Shown piece after piece: positions 19,832-31,475 of a stretch of DNA of 64,000 nt (positions are counted from its first letter, which is position 1; every line of letters starts with the position of its first letter). The translations under genes and the position numbers were made by a program. The stretch comes from Oasisia sp. SBJ-2009 (taxonomy: Eukaryota > Annelida > Polychaeta > Sabellida > Siboglinidae). Under the pieces are notes generated by a model, which was not told where the DNA came from, did not search any database, and saw only the letters and a program-made list of their open reading frames with translations. The stretch is taken from NCBI GenBank assembly GCA_964017155.1, contig OZ024861.1, positions 27,916,060 through 27,980,059 of the forward strand, in the 5' to 3' direction.

Positions 19832-20880
19832 TTTACTGGTCGACTCTGATACGACGGAAGCACATTTTATATCTATCCCCAATCGGTGGCCATGTTAAAG
19901 GAAGGGTGCCCGCGTCTCTGCCGAAAATTGGCGGAACAGGAATTTATAACGGGAAGTCTGTGTAGAACGTGAGAATGTTAAACATCAAAGGGTATTGTGG
20001 TTAACTCTGCTTGCCTCGGCTTTATTGCAAATATTTTGTTTTTGAAACGGGATGTTTTGTTTCCCATTTGAACGTGTTGCAGCCGGAATCTTTCAAATTG
20101 CGAACATTGTTCCGTGCTTAATAAAGTAACTAAACACAAACTGACAGACAGTAAACCTTCAACATGTGTGTCGTAGTCATAACAACGTAAATTAAATGAA
20201 AAACCCAGGAGCTGGCAGCTTCGTGTTAACACTTCGTCTAGTTACACCGAGTACACTCGCCACATTACCGTAGCCCTCACATACAGGCTGCAAGCGATGT
20301 CGAGGCATTACTCAATCAAATTAAAATGTTAACACTTGCGCGTTTTGGGACAGTTAGCTTTGTGTCTTGCGTAAATCACGCGGTCAGTGTCGCAACAGGC
20401 GGTACAGTTACCTTCACGTCAAACTACGCTAGTTGTGCCTTTGCATTGTTTACCAGAAAGCCTTAATAGGATGTTTCATTAACCCAAATGTTTCGTTTAT
20501 CCGGCCAAATTGCGCGGACAAATGAAACACGACTATAATATGCCATATAACATGTTAAAAACTATGCAAAATGTTAACAGCTATCCCATACGTTGTCTCG
20601 TTATGAACTAACGGCACACAGACGCAAAATGTCTTCGTCGCCCATATCATATCGCCAAACATATCCAATTACAGAGTTTTGTATAAAACAAGCTGGGCAC
20701 ACGCGGGGTAGTAGACACGGCGACAGACACAGGTAAACAATACCCCACGACAGGCAGTCAGCCGTCGACACTACGACTGACAGAACAGGCGCTTAGAGTT
20801 TGAAAAACAACACGAAATCCCCCTCTGCCACCCACCCGGACCGCCGCTGGTATGGCGACATCTCAACCGATGACATATGA
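19832..20880. other. Intergenic, nothing recognised
   Basis: No gene, RNA or repeat family was recognised. The small plus-strand ORF at 19744-19965 runs through the likely promoter. Confidence 0.6.
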
Positions 20881-21308
20881 CGTAAGACCACATTTGAGTT
20901 TCCATAGGCGGCCATTATGACGTTTCCTTCACAGCCTGGCAGGTTTTTTCTACTAGGGTATTACAATTTTCAGATATTAATTTGCCTGCATTCATATACG
21001 TTTTGCGTACAATTCGTGAAATTGTAGCACTTAATTTCCCCACAATCCAATCTCTAACCTGACAATCCAGACAGTGATCTGTCGTGTTGACATCACCAAT
21101 CAAAATGATATCAGTGTCAATACGCCGAAAAAAACCGACTGTCATCTGTCAAAGTTTGATAGCTCTAGTGTCACGCTGCATAAAAGCATAATTTCTAGTA
21201 ACTCCACACTACATATGTCCTCATAGAAATTCAGACAACCAGAGTAACGCTAGTTCTACAGGCCACTCTTTCGAGTAATAGCGGTAGACTGACGTCATGT
21301 GACTTACG
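20881..21308. mobile_element. MITE-like element, copy 1 (GTAAGACCACA family)
   Basis: The left end is CGTAAGACCACATTTGAG and the right end is GTGACTTACG, imperfect terminal inverted repeats. Internal blocks (TTTCCATAGGCGGCCATTAT; ACGCTGCATAAAAGCA; ATTCAGACAACC) recur in the same order in 24374-24822. No transposase. Confidence 0.65.
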
Positions 21309-22184
21309 GAGACGTTCCGCTGTGACGTGGAGCTGTTTGTTCTCGCACGTGTACGGTGTGATACAAAGGAACGATATACCCACGCGTACACGGAATATCA
21401 CTATTGTGGTACAACAGAAATACACCAAGCATCCACTGTACGGACAACTCACCCGCACGCATAACGCCCCCTGGTTACAATTACGATACAGCTGGCACAG
21501 TGAGACGGCGTGTGAAAGACGATATGGGAACAGATAGGTAGAAATATACGCCAATGTCATTGTGATATAGACGTTGTTTTCTTCTTCGCTGTCGTTCACT
21601 CAGACATTGAATCCAGTAGTTCTGACGTATGTCACTGTAGTCTGTACGTGGTGGGTTCTGCAAGATGCCAAGGGTCTTCCGTGCCAGTCGTAATACTATC
21701 GGCCAAGCGGCCTCCCTCTCGGTTGTATATGGGACACACTCAGCAGCTCTGTCACACACAGCGCAGAACCAAATACAGACTTCATCAATTCCTTCCTTAA
21801 ACCAACACAGACTGGAATGAATTGGCTGACACATCTGTGGCTGCCAGATCAAGTAATATGTTCAAGGAAAGAGTGTCACAACTCACGAGCCTCCATAGTT
21901 AGATTGGGTTGGAGCAGTGGTCCTTTTTAATTATTTATTTATAATTTATTTATTGGATCTTTTAAATTATACTAATTTATTTGAATATACATGAGACCCA
22001 GGGCTTGGTTTTATCATTATATAGTTGTAATGTTCCTTTTATACCGAATCTCTATTAGCTTGACTCATGGATGGTTAAAAGCAACTTCTACCTCCCACCT
22101 AATGTTAGGCAGAATCATCAACTTGGTGATTGTGGCCGCCAAATGGATGATGACGACCTTCAGGGGTTGTTCACTGCCATGAGT
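21309..22184. other. Intergenic; one unrecognised minus-strand ORF (21481-21852)
   Basis: A 123-codon minus-strand ORF contains VCIWFCAVCDRAAECV and LARKTLGILQNPPRTDYSD. I do not recognise a domain or flanking splice sites, and it may be a gene fragment or chance. Nothing else is seen. Confidence 0.35.
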
Positions 22185-22331
22185 ACCGTGTCACAAGGAC
22201 ACATCGAATACCGTGTCACAAGGAAACATCGAGTACCGTGTTACAAGGACATATTGAGTACCGTGTCACAAGGACACATTGAGTACCTTGTCACAAGGAC
22301 ACATTGAGTATCTTGTCACAAGGACACATGT
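22185..22331. repeat. 25-bp minisatellite, about 6 copies
   Basis: The unit is approximately TACCGTGTCACAAGGACACA plus TTGAG. Copies differ at one to three positions. Confidence 0.93.
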
Positions 22332-22884
22332 CTCTGTCCCAGGTATTTTGTATACTTGGGTCGCAAGTGTCCCGTATTCGGGTGCACAGCTATCACTTTA
22401 TCTTCTCTTGAGAGCAGGTAGTAGCTGGCACACAAGACTTCAAATGTTCTCTGTGTGCCAATTGTGACAACTCTACTGGGTTAACAGCCTTGCATACCGG
22501 ACGTATATCACCGGTGACGATAATTACAACAACCGAGTATATGGATACGACAATTTGAGTATAGCCAGATGTCAGAACACATATTTTCCAACGGAGCAAT
22601 AATGGTGTTTTAAAAGCGCCATTGTCCATAAATAGTGCCTAATAAAATGTTTAATTCGCTCATAAAGAACACCTTTGGGCCGACTTAATGTTCGCGTGTT
22701 AACGTACAATGCGCTGCTACTTCAAAGTGATGACGATGTTCGGCGAATGTACGCACCAATAATACCTGCGGGTGTGGAGTCAAATATCCGAGGACCTAAC
22801 GTGTCCATGCGTGGGTTTGTCAAAACAAAGTAAACTATAATTAATCATATTCATATCTGTATTCGATGCTCACGGAAAATAACA
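22332..22884. other. Intergenic, nothing recognised
   Basis: No gene or repeat family recognised. Confidence 0.6.
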
Positions 22885-23238
22885 AATCCCAGACAGCTAC
22901 AGTCAACCAGTAGTAGGCTTAAACCTTCTTTACATTCCTTGTGCGAAGACAAATGCTGGTACTCGAGCTTTCTCGGTTGCTACACCATCTGTGTGAAATT
23001 CGCCTCCTACCAGCGTTAAATGAAAAAAATATACTTTCATTTCGCCGGCGTCTAAAATCCTATCTCTTTAATGCTGCCTGTCCTTCTTTGCTTGCTATCT
23101 TTTTTGTCCTTCCGTTGACAGCTCGCGGTTTGTTTATGATGACGATACTGATTATTGGTTTTGTCGTGCCACTGAGCTTGATTTTCGGGGATGTTGGCGC
23201 ATAAGAAGTCATTATTATTATTATTATTAATATTAAAG
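22885..23238 (+). mobile_element. L2/CR1-like LINE 3' end, same family as 5790-6177
   Basis: The plus strand reads RQLQSTSSR, then a degenerate SVATPSVWNS equivalent, then ILSFRRRLKSYLFNAA. The 3' part GGATGTTGGCGCATAAGAAG and an (ATT)n tail follow. Stops and a frameshift make it inactive. Confidence 0.75.
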
Positions 23239-23253
23239 TGATGCTCATACAGA

Positions 23254-23365
23254 GAAGTCGAGACGGTGTTTGATTGAACAGGTCTGTCTGGGAGTAAAAT
23301 GTAAAGCTCTTTGAGCATTCCTGAGAATTGGATACTGCGATATAAAACAACTTACCTTTACTTTA
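23254..23365 (+). mobile_element. SINE tail fragment, copy C (5'-truncated)
   Basis: It matches the reverse complement of the tail half of SINE copies A and B, ending in the ACTTACCTTTACTTT tail. The tRNA head is absent. It sits 15 bp after the LINE tail. Confidence 0.75.
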
Positions 23366-23681
23366 GTTACAGTTATAACATCAACCAAGTGCTGTCACGT
23401 TCACACAACACATACGGTTGACACCGTAGACCGCTCTGTGTCATTGTCTCGCTACAGCTTTGGGGACATAGGCCTATGTCGACATCACGAATGTGTCAAC
23501 ACAGCGAGACCATCCCGTGAATCAATGACAATAATGTTAAATTTAACAATCAATAAATATCCTGTTGTATAACTGTGTCTGAGGTGACATCATCGCTATA
23601 GTGTAAAGAACGCCAACTCGACGCCTCTTACGTCAGTGACCAAGACAGATATAACAAGATACCACGATACCATTACAGAGG

Positions 23682-23768
23682 TGTGTGTGTGTGTGTGTGT
23701 GTGTGCGTGTGTGCGTGTGTGCGTGTGTGCGTGTGTGCGTGTGTGCGTGTGTGCGTGTGCGTGTGTGC

Positions 23769-23812
<44 letters not shown>
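23682..23812. repeat. Compound GT / GTGTGTGC / TA microsatellite
   Basis: A (GT)n run, then GCGTGTGT units, then about 22 TA units. Confidence 0.95.
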
Positions 23813-23816
<4 letters not shown>

Positions 23817-24373
23817 CTTCTCTGACCATGGAAGAACATATTAGAAAGGATTAGCGGCAATTAATACCTCTTCCAGTGGATGATCAAAACATTGCTCAAA
23901 CTTAGAAGTGGCACTAAGTGAACTTGAACTAGGGAGGTCTCCACACAATGTTCCCATACCGAGCTACTGAATCCCATTTGCCCGTTATCTGACTTAAATC
24001 ATACATTACGTTGTTGTCTGACGACCCAGGCCTTTCGCTACAACTTGTCAAGTGGCACCGATTACACGGCAGAAGTTGAACACTCGTCTCCTTCGCACAA
24101 ACCACAGGCGTCTTCTGCCCAACGTCTAAGTCAGCGCGCACTCGACGCGTGATACGGCAGATCAACACCGCTACTCCGACGACAAACATCCCTATAGCGC
24201 GTCGCTAACGACACGCAGGACAGGACGAAAACAAAGGGATCAGTGTCATCTTGACGCAGGTGAAGACGTCACAACACGGCAATAACGTGACACTGTGACA
24301 CTCCGTGAGACATAGCGGGCCAGGTAGGGTGTATCGGATGACAACGGCCGACCGGGGAACTACACTATCAGGA
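23813..24373. other. Intergenic, nothing recognised
   Basis: No gene or repeat family recognised. Confidence 0.6.
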
Positions 24374-24822
24374 GTCAGACCACATTTGCATTTTCCATAG
24401 GCGACCATTATAACGTTTTCTTCATTTCCTACTAATCTTGATGAGATCTGTTATTGACAATTTCACAGCATATTTACCCTCCATAGACAGAGATTCAGTG
24501 AAAAATTCGTGAACCCTTAATACCTCAGGCTCCCGTTTCTTTCAAACCTTACACCTCTCCATTTCTGCTTGAACCACCCACGGATTGTCCCTGATTACAT
24601 CACCAAGCAAAATGACAACTGTATTAATACGCAGAAATGCACCGACTGACAGCTGTCATAATTTGACAGCTCTGATTCCACGCTGCACAAAAACATCATT
24701 TCTACTCACTCCACACTTCATATGTGCTTACAGTAATCCAGACAACCTGCATAATGCTGTTTTTATAGGGTACTCTTTGATCGCACGGGTAAAGGCGGAT
24801 GGACACCTTATTTTGGTCTTAC
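24374..24822. mobile_element. MITE-like element, copy 2 (GTAAGACCACA family)
   Basis: The left end is GTCAGACCACATTTGC and the right end is TTTTGGTCTTAC, whose reverse complement is GTAAGACCAAAA. It is collinear with copy 1 over its internal blocks. Confidence 0.65.
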
Positions 24823-25365
24823 ATCATCACGACTGTCACCACCCGCACTGTCCAGTTATGTACTGTCCGACACATATAGTGGAAAAAACTGGACACGGGC
24901 AGTAATTACATAATTGTACATGCTATCATAAATGATAGACATAAGACGCATTCATAGGTATGGGTGATTCTATGTAACAAAATAACATTACTCCTTTACT
25001 CACCTCGAGAGCGTTTTTTAGTAATTACAAATAACGACTTTTACTTTTGGCGAAGTTACCTAAATTTACTGCACGGCATATTTTCGTGATGTATTTGTCT
25101 CAACTACGCCGCCAGATGTCGCCCCGCCCGCCAGTGGCATGTCTTAAAATGTATTTAGCGACACCGAAGTACTGTCGCTATACCAAAAGCTATTAATGCT
25201 ATCCAATGGCGAACCAGCTCTTGATCGTATTTGGTATAGAACTTTTTTCGGCAAGTAAGCGCGACATGAGGTCACTTACACATTACACTGACAATAAATC
25301 TCTCCGTTCTACTTTCACGTCTATTTTTACTTCAAGTACTTTCGGAAAGCCGTTTTATTTTTGTT
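24823..25365. other. Intergenic, nothing recognised
   Basis: No gene or repeat family recognised. Confidence 0.6.
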
Positions 25366-25449
25366 CGGGGAAGTAAAGTGTAAAAGCGCTTTGAGCAGTT
25401 CTAAGGACTGGATACTGCCCTATGTAAAAACGTACCTTTACTTTTTTTA
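25366..25449 (+). mobile_element. SINE tail fragment, copy D
   Basis: The fragment AAGTAAAGTGTAAAAGCGCT through GGACTGGATACTGCC and ACCTTTACTTTTTTT is the tail of the SINE family in plus orientation. Confidence 0.7.
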
Positions 25450-25512
25450 AGATACCTTTACTCAATTAGTTATGACGAGAGAATTACGTTTACTTCTAAC
25501 AAACATGTTAAA

Positions 25513-25554
25513 CACGCACACGCGGACGCGCACGCACACGCACCACGCACACGC

Positions 25555-25626
<72 letters not shown>
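25513..25626. repeat. CA-rich and ACA microsatellites
   Basis: Irregular CACGCACACG units, then (CA)n, then (ACA)n. Confidence 0.95.
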
Positions 25627-25627
<1 letters not shown>

Positions 25628-26039
25628 TACCTACGAGTTTGTATAACATCTTTTTCAGTAATAACACAATCTATCCCAAGATCGAGGGAGGAGACTTCAC
25701 GCCACAGACTTCGTAACCTGCTCAGATAAGACACTAGTGAATACACGCTGTGTGTGCTGTCAACAGGCGAATAATGGCGCTGGAGCGGTCTGATAAAAAC
25801 CTTGAATAAGTCTATATCTAAGTTACACTGTCAATGTATTTGCGCCACGCCACAATCGCGCCATGAATGAATGCACTGCCTAATAATACACACACTAACA
25901 GTCCAGTTCAATTACTTCATTTGCTGGAACGTATCTTAATTCGAAGCTTCTCACAATAATCGACTCCAATATTATGTTGAGATTATTCCTCGTAGAACGT
26001 AATATCTAGGGTCTACCGCTGCTTATTGTGGTGAAGTGT
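25627..26039. other. Intergenic, nothing recognised
   Basis: No gene or repeat family recognised. Confidence 0.6.
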
Positions 26040-26079
26040 GGACACTGTCGCAGTGGCTGCTGACCACTCGACAGTGTCC
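26040..26079. other. Near-perfect 40-nt hairpin
   Basis: GGACACTGTCG(C)AGTGG pairs with CCACTCGACAGTGTCC. This gives 16 base pairs with one bulged C and a 7-nt loop. It is not part of a recognised repeat. Confidence 0.8.
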
Positions 26080-26600
26080 AGAACACGTCACTCGTGAGAT
26101 GGACACAGCTCGAAATAACAACCAACACACGCAACAAGCAACAACTTTCCATGTGGCCACAATGCTTTGTCAGTCTCCACCGATGCGTCACATATTAACA
26201 GGCCAGTGTGTACACACTGTATACCGCGCTCAACAAACACTTACATCGCGTGACCTCGTTTGACAAATTTTAATTAACACAGTAACGGTGTCAGCGGCGT
26301 GTAACTGTAATTGCTAAATCACACACACGTCAACACATTTCAGTTCTTGCTTGTTGCGAAGTTAGCCATCTCTAGGGATGTTTTTCTCCGATTTGCAATA
26401 GAACACGGTGTGGCTATGTTGTTGTAGTCTTGACAGTGCTATGGTGCCATTAACGATCTGAGGAAAGACACTGGAATGCAAACCAGCCTCACAGGAGTTT
26501 TAGCGTGAAGTCGGATGAGGGTTATTCGGCAGTAATTGAACTGACTCTCACCCTGTACAACTGGGAACAAATATGAGAACACTCGGGTGGGTGACACTGT

Positions 26601-26692
26601 GTACAGTCCGACTACACTCCGAAGTATTATGAATGTGTGTAAGGTTGTACAGTCCGGCTATACTCCTAAGTATTACGAATGCGTGTAAGGTT
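26601..26692. repeat. 46-bp tandem duplication
   Basis: Two copies of a unit starting GTACAGTCCGACTACACTCC and ending TGTAAGGTT, differing at about five sites. Confidence 0.93.
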
Positions 26693-29510
26693 GTACAGCA
26701 CACACAGTTACCTAGCAAGCCAGTGGCTACACAAAACTATACGTGTCGTCGTCTTTGTGTTATCCGTTCGCCTTCACATATCACTGTCGAGACCGCGGGA
26801 GTTTACTTTCGCCTGCTTCTGAAACCATTCACCACATCAGAGAGATCACCTATCACTGAACCACACACGGAATGGAATTAGTAAACCGACCACTCGGCCC
26901 CAATCGGTGTGGGACAGAACAACGTTTAAAAACGTCAATAAACGGCTTCCAGCTCGTCGCCAGTCGATTAGTGTTAGTACCACGTTACAAAACACATAAT
27001 TTATGTATGTACTTTCATCGGTGCCACCCATATGTCTAAACGAATAAGTCCTGACATTACCCAAAAGAGATCACAAGCGGTACGATTCAAGCCCAGTTAC
27101 CATTCATTTTACTTACATACGCCATTTAACCCGCTACGTTCAGTGCAGTAAACACTTTACACAATATATTAATTAGTACTGTTCTATGGTTAATACTTTT
27201 GACGGCATACTAAATCTTTTCTGCTGTCAGTGAAACAGTATCCATGTCGCATGTATTGCTCAACGGCGTCGTTACGAATTAAAAAATATACTATTAATAG
27301 TGTGTAGCCATGACGTTTACCGACTAACTGATGTCTGTTTGATAGAGTGCTTGGTAGGTTAATACTATTAAGTCGTCATCTTCATCACAAGTTGTGTCAT
27401 AACCATCAATATTCAGCGCGACTACAACAAACGTGATGTAGCGTTCCGCCTCCTCAGTTTCGTGTTCGTCTACAATTTAACGAGCCGTTTGTTTGTGTTT
27501 ATGCAACCAAGCGGCACACCACCCAGTCGCATGCGAGCCCAATGCATGCTTATAAATTGGTCATTTTCTGTAACTAGCACGCGAAACCGGAAGTTGCGTA
27601 AACAAACGCATTGCATAGTTCATGCGCCCACGGCACCAGTCACCCGTAGCGCTCATGTTTGTTTTTATTGCTGGAATATGACCTATTTGAGATAGAAAAA
27701 GGGTAGGTTTATGTCGTTGTCGTAACAACCGTGAACATTTCCGTCTCCTAACGGGATAACATGGTAGGTCATATGTGACAGTCGCTAAGACCAAAAGTGC
27801 CATAAACATCAATATGCGACGCTTCTCGAAAATAATGGTAGGGCGTTTTATTGGATATTTGGATAGAGCAGATTCAGACGGAAATAATGATACCTCAATT
27901 TTATTTATAGTCGCATTATTCCCAGAGATACACCTATTTGAAGGTCAAAAATGCAAAATGTACTAATCTGAGAAGAACGGCTTTAAAGTTTTCACTCCTT
28001 TATTTGTGAAGATTTCACTTCTTGCAGACACGTTTTGCTGCAGATGGACCAGTTTAAATACACAATAATTATGATAGTGTATATCTATGCTTGAAGCCTA
28101 AAACCCATAATTAAAAATTAGTATGATCAGCACCAATACAACACTTTAGAGGCAGGCATGATCATCACATCGAGTCTGAGACGAGAGTGACAGGTCAGAT
28201 GCAAACATAGGACGTAATAGCAGTCGGCGTATTTGAAAGTTTTACGCAGTGCGGTTTCATAAGGCGACGTGATAGCCGTTGTATGTTCAAAATAGTCAAC
28301 AGTCGGAGAACAAGTGAAATTTATGGCTACCGTTAGACCGTTAGTTGTGACGGTGTAGAATTGTCAAATAATGTTTGTGTTGCTGTGCTGTTGACATACG
28401 GATAGACGTAAGGTTGCCTGTCATGTCAGTGTCTATGTCTTGCTGTCAAGCAACTTAAGTTACGCTTTCGCGCCCATTACGTTTTACGTTCCAGACAGTG
28501 GAATGACTAAGGCGACGATGATAACGATAACAGTAACAACGCCACAACCACCAACAACTACAATAACCTAATAATATATCTTCCGTAAGTTAATTAGGAA
28601 AATCACTAACGGTCGACACGTAATGCATTTCTCCCTTTGAGAAAACGACCATGAGAACACAAAGGTACGTCATTATTTGTGTCACCATACCTTAGTGACC
28701 GTGGTCAGTCACCGTTCGCAATATGACAAACACTTAAGTGCAAACACAGCCCGACTTCTCGTGGGAAATGCGCATCCAAAGACACGTATTCACGCGCACC
28801 TAAAGCGATATATTGTCCGTTAAGTGACTAATAAGTGTATAGGTAGATGAACTATGGCGTGATCCACGGCCAAACAAGTTGTGATTGATGAAGTAGTGTA
28901 GTAACATAGTCTACTAAGGAATTACACAACCGTATTCTATGGCTCGACGTCATGACGTCAATCCAAGTGTGAACAACCAAAAACGTCAGCGATGCACCCC
29001 CTACGGTCTACATTGTCAATGTGTGAACTGTACAAGACGTAAGATTTTTTATTTAAAAAAAAAAACACGTTGGTGCTACATCTACGCAACTGCGTGAAGC
29101 ATACTTATTGAAAAGTAGTACTTAATTGATTAATTCACTTATTCATCTGTAGAAGCCTGTCGTCAGCAGTGTTATGCTATTGTTCTCGTGTGGCGTGACA
29201 ACGGCTTCATCGGGACAGTTTATGTAAGATGCAATGCGTTTGATGTAACCAAAGGTGTGTATATTTTCACTGGACAAATCAGTTGTGTTTGTGCCAGAAT
29301 GAGTTACTAGGATACACCACTGTTCCATGCAGTATTACGGTCGGTCAGTTCAAAGACGTTAGTAAGCCACCTAAACAAAGATATCTGATTGCAACCTGGT
29401 CAACTGTTCTGTAGCCATTGTAATATGGTTACTAACAATTATTGTAATTGTATACATACAAACACCATAACTAGGTCATGAAAATAGCAAGACAACCATA
29501 GTTTTATCTA
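26693..29510. other. 2.8 kb of intergenic DNA, nothing recognised
   Basis: The sequence is mixed, without exon-like ORFs. Around 26866-26990 an approximately 60-bp unit (CGTTTAAAAACGTC-type context) is weakly repeated. No RNA gene recognised. Confidence 0.55.
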
Positions 29511-29590
29511 GAGACCCGTCCACCCGTCATTTGGACGGGTAGAAACGAATATGGACGGGTAGAAATATGGAGGACGGGAAAAAAATGAAG
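29511..29590. repeat. Short dispersed repeat with ACCCGTCCA hairpin, copy 2
   Basis: It contains ACCCGTCCA (29514-29522) and TGGACGGGT (29532-29540), perfect 9-bp arms with a 9-nt loop, then two more GGACGGG units. It shares its left 24 bp with 7271-7360. Confidence 0.6.
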
Positions 29591-30185
29591 GGAAAAAAAC
29601 ATGAATACATTGTGTCAAATGTGTGTTTGTAGCCCATTTCAGGTCATCAGGCTCAATTTGAAAGTTTGTAAACTGGCTTAACAGTTAACGTCCACGTGTC
29701 CACCAAAACATGTGACTGGCAATAATTTGATCCTGCGTAAAGTCCTGAAGACAACGTTATATAAACGAAGAGCCACACGGGAAACCGGCTGCTTAACTTA
29801 ACTTGACATTGCGCAGTACGTAAATAACAAACAAATCTGACATACGAGACAGAACAATTGCTAAATAACCAACTGTAAGACGTCACAAATGACACTTACC
29901 ACACGATTTATTATTTAAAATCATAACGATTCACTTACGGCCAACGACTGGCACCATCAAATTGAAAGCCAGTTCATGCATCGTGATCAAATGGGTAATT
30001 AATTTAATAGCGCACGACGACAGAACACAACGGCTGAGCCATTATCAGACGACGTGTAACATATTTAGGTATGCCACCGTCAAACTGTACGCTCACAGCA
30101 ACAGTCCGTACCAAAATAACTAGCGACGTAGCGCTGTGATTGTGATACGACGATCTAATTGTAGCGTTTACTAAATCATTTAGTC
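29591..30185. other. Intergenic, nothing recognised
   Basis: No gene or repeat family recognised. Confidence 0.6.
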
Positions 30186-30395
30186 TAGTCCACTAGGGCG
30201 GGGTGGTGGTCAACAGGCCAGGTCGTCGGGATTGTTAATTGAAGAGAACAAGACTCCAGCCTAATTACAACTGTTACGAAGCTTGGGCAATTTCGTTCGC
30301 CCTACATTGCCGGTATCTTCCGAAAGAGATACTAATCAACCAATGGGTCACTCGGCTGGACTGTTAATCTATAAACGCCCACTGACGTCGCTATC
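30186..30395 (+). mobile_element. Second SINE-like family, degenerate copy 1
   Basis: It shares with 35800-36085 the block CTTGGGCAATTTCGTTCGCC through ACATTGCCGGTATCTTCCGA and AAGAGA. Its tRNA-like head is strongly degraded. Confidence 0.55.
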
Positions 30396-31347
30396 GTGAC
30401 GATCGAAGAAGGAATAAATAAATTATATACCATGTCCTACCTTGCAGGTTATGTTGTGGCGTTACGGAGACGTCTATCAATCTGTTTACAAGTATTTCCT
30501 CCAACACAAACGCGCACCTCAACTGGGCAGAACAATCCAAAAGTCGAAGTCAACACAGCGACCTACACACGGCAACCAAAGCCACTGCACAGATGCGTAC
30601 ACCTCGTCGTTTGACTTCGGCTCCTTCACAACCTCGTCCTATGTAAGCCGAGCTGCCTAAGCTGCACTGCCTGTAAGTCGCTCGACGACGTGAAGACAAT
30701 GGTCACCAACGTTAATGGACATCAAATGGTCAGCGAACTACGCGAGGTCAAGCGGCCAAACTGTGCTGGCGACTTCTGCGTACTGGACATTCATCAATTA
30801 TCCAACGATAAGCCGCTCAACCGAGGATATGCACCGCCTTCGACTGAACTGTATTTAAAACATAGTTTCTATTGTGGAGCGTGACATCGGAATGCACAAC
30901 TCCAGCGGGTGGAGATTGTTTTCTTGTGAGATAAGACACGGTGATTGTTAGCCTAGTTGACGTCTTAAGCGATGGTCTAACAAATGGGAGCATGTATAAA
31001 CATATAAAATAAACAGTTCGACGTCACAAATCCGGCTTTCGTAGACAGAACGTGGACACACATGTATGTGTGACAAGACGAAATGTAATCCGTGTAAACA
31101 GAAACCATGGCAATGTGGTCGACACGGAGCAAGTGTCATGCGTGGTTATGACTGACGGTGTCAACTGGCTGATGTTCACTTGTTTTACATTATGCCAACG
31201 AAAGAAGATGAGAGTGTGTAACATGGTGTTTTTATATGTTATGTGGCACAATTGAACCGTTACTTATCCCAGCACGATATAAAGTCATACTTAGTTGGTA
31301 TGAGATGTAACCTCTTAAGCCCTGATTTTTTGAGAACCTCATTGGGT
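30396..31347. other. Intergenic, nothing recognised
   Basis: Several 60-75-codon ORFs are present, with no domain, splice context or conservation signal visible. Confidence 0.55.
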
Positions 31348-31475
31348 GTGCGTGTGTGCGGGCGCGCGCGCGTGTGTGCGTGTGTACTGTGTGTGTGCGT
31401 GCGTACTTGCGTATATGTCACTATGTGTGTGTATCATTGTGTATCAATGGGTGCATGTGCATATGTGTACGCGAG
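31348..31475. repeat. Imperfect GT/GC-rich microsatellite
   Basis: Degenerate GTGTGCG and GCGCGCG units. Confidence 0.85.

Noticed and set aside
22185..22331. CRISPR-like array
   Set aside because: Repeats are contiguous with no unique spacers, in a eukaryotic genome.
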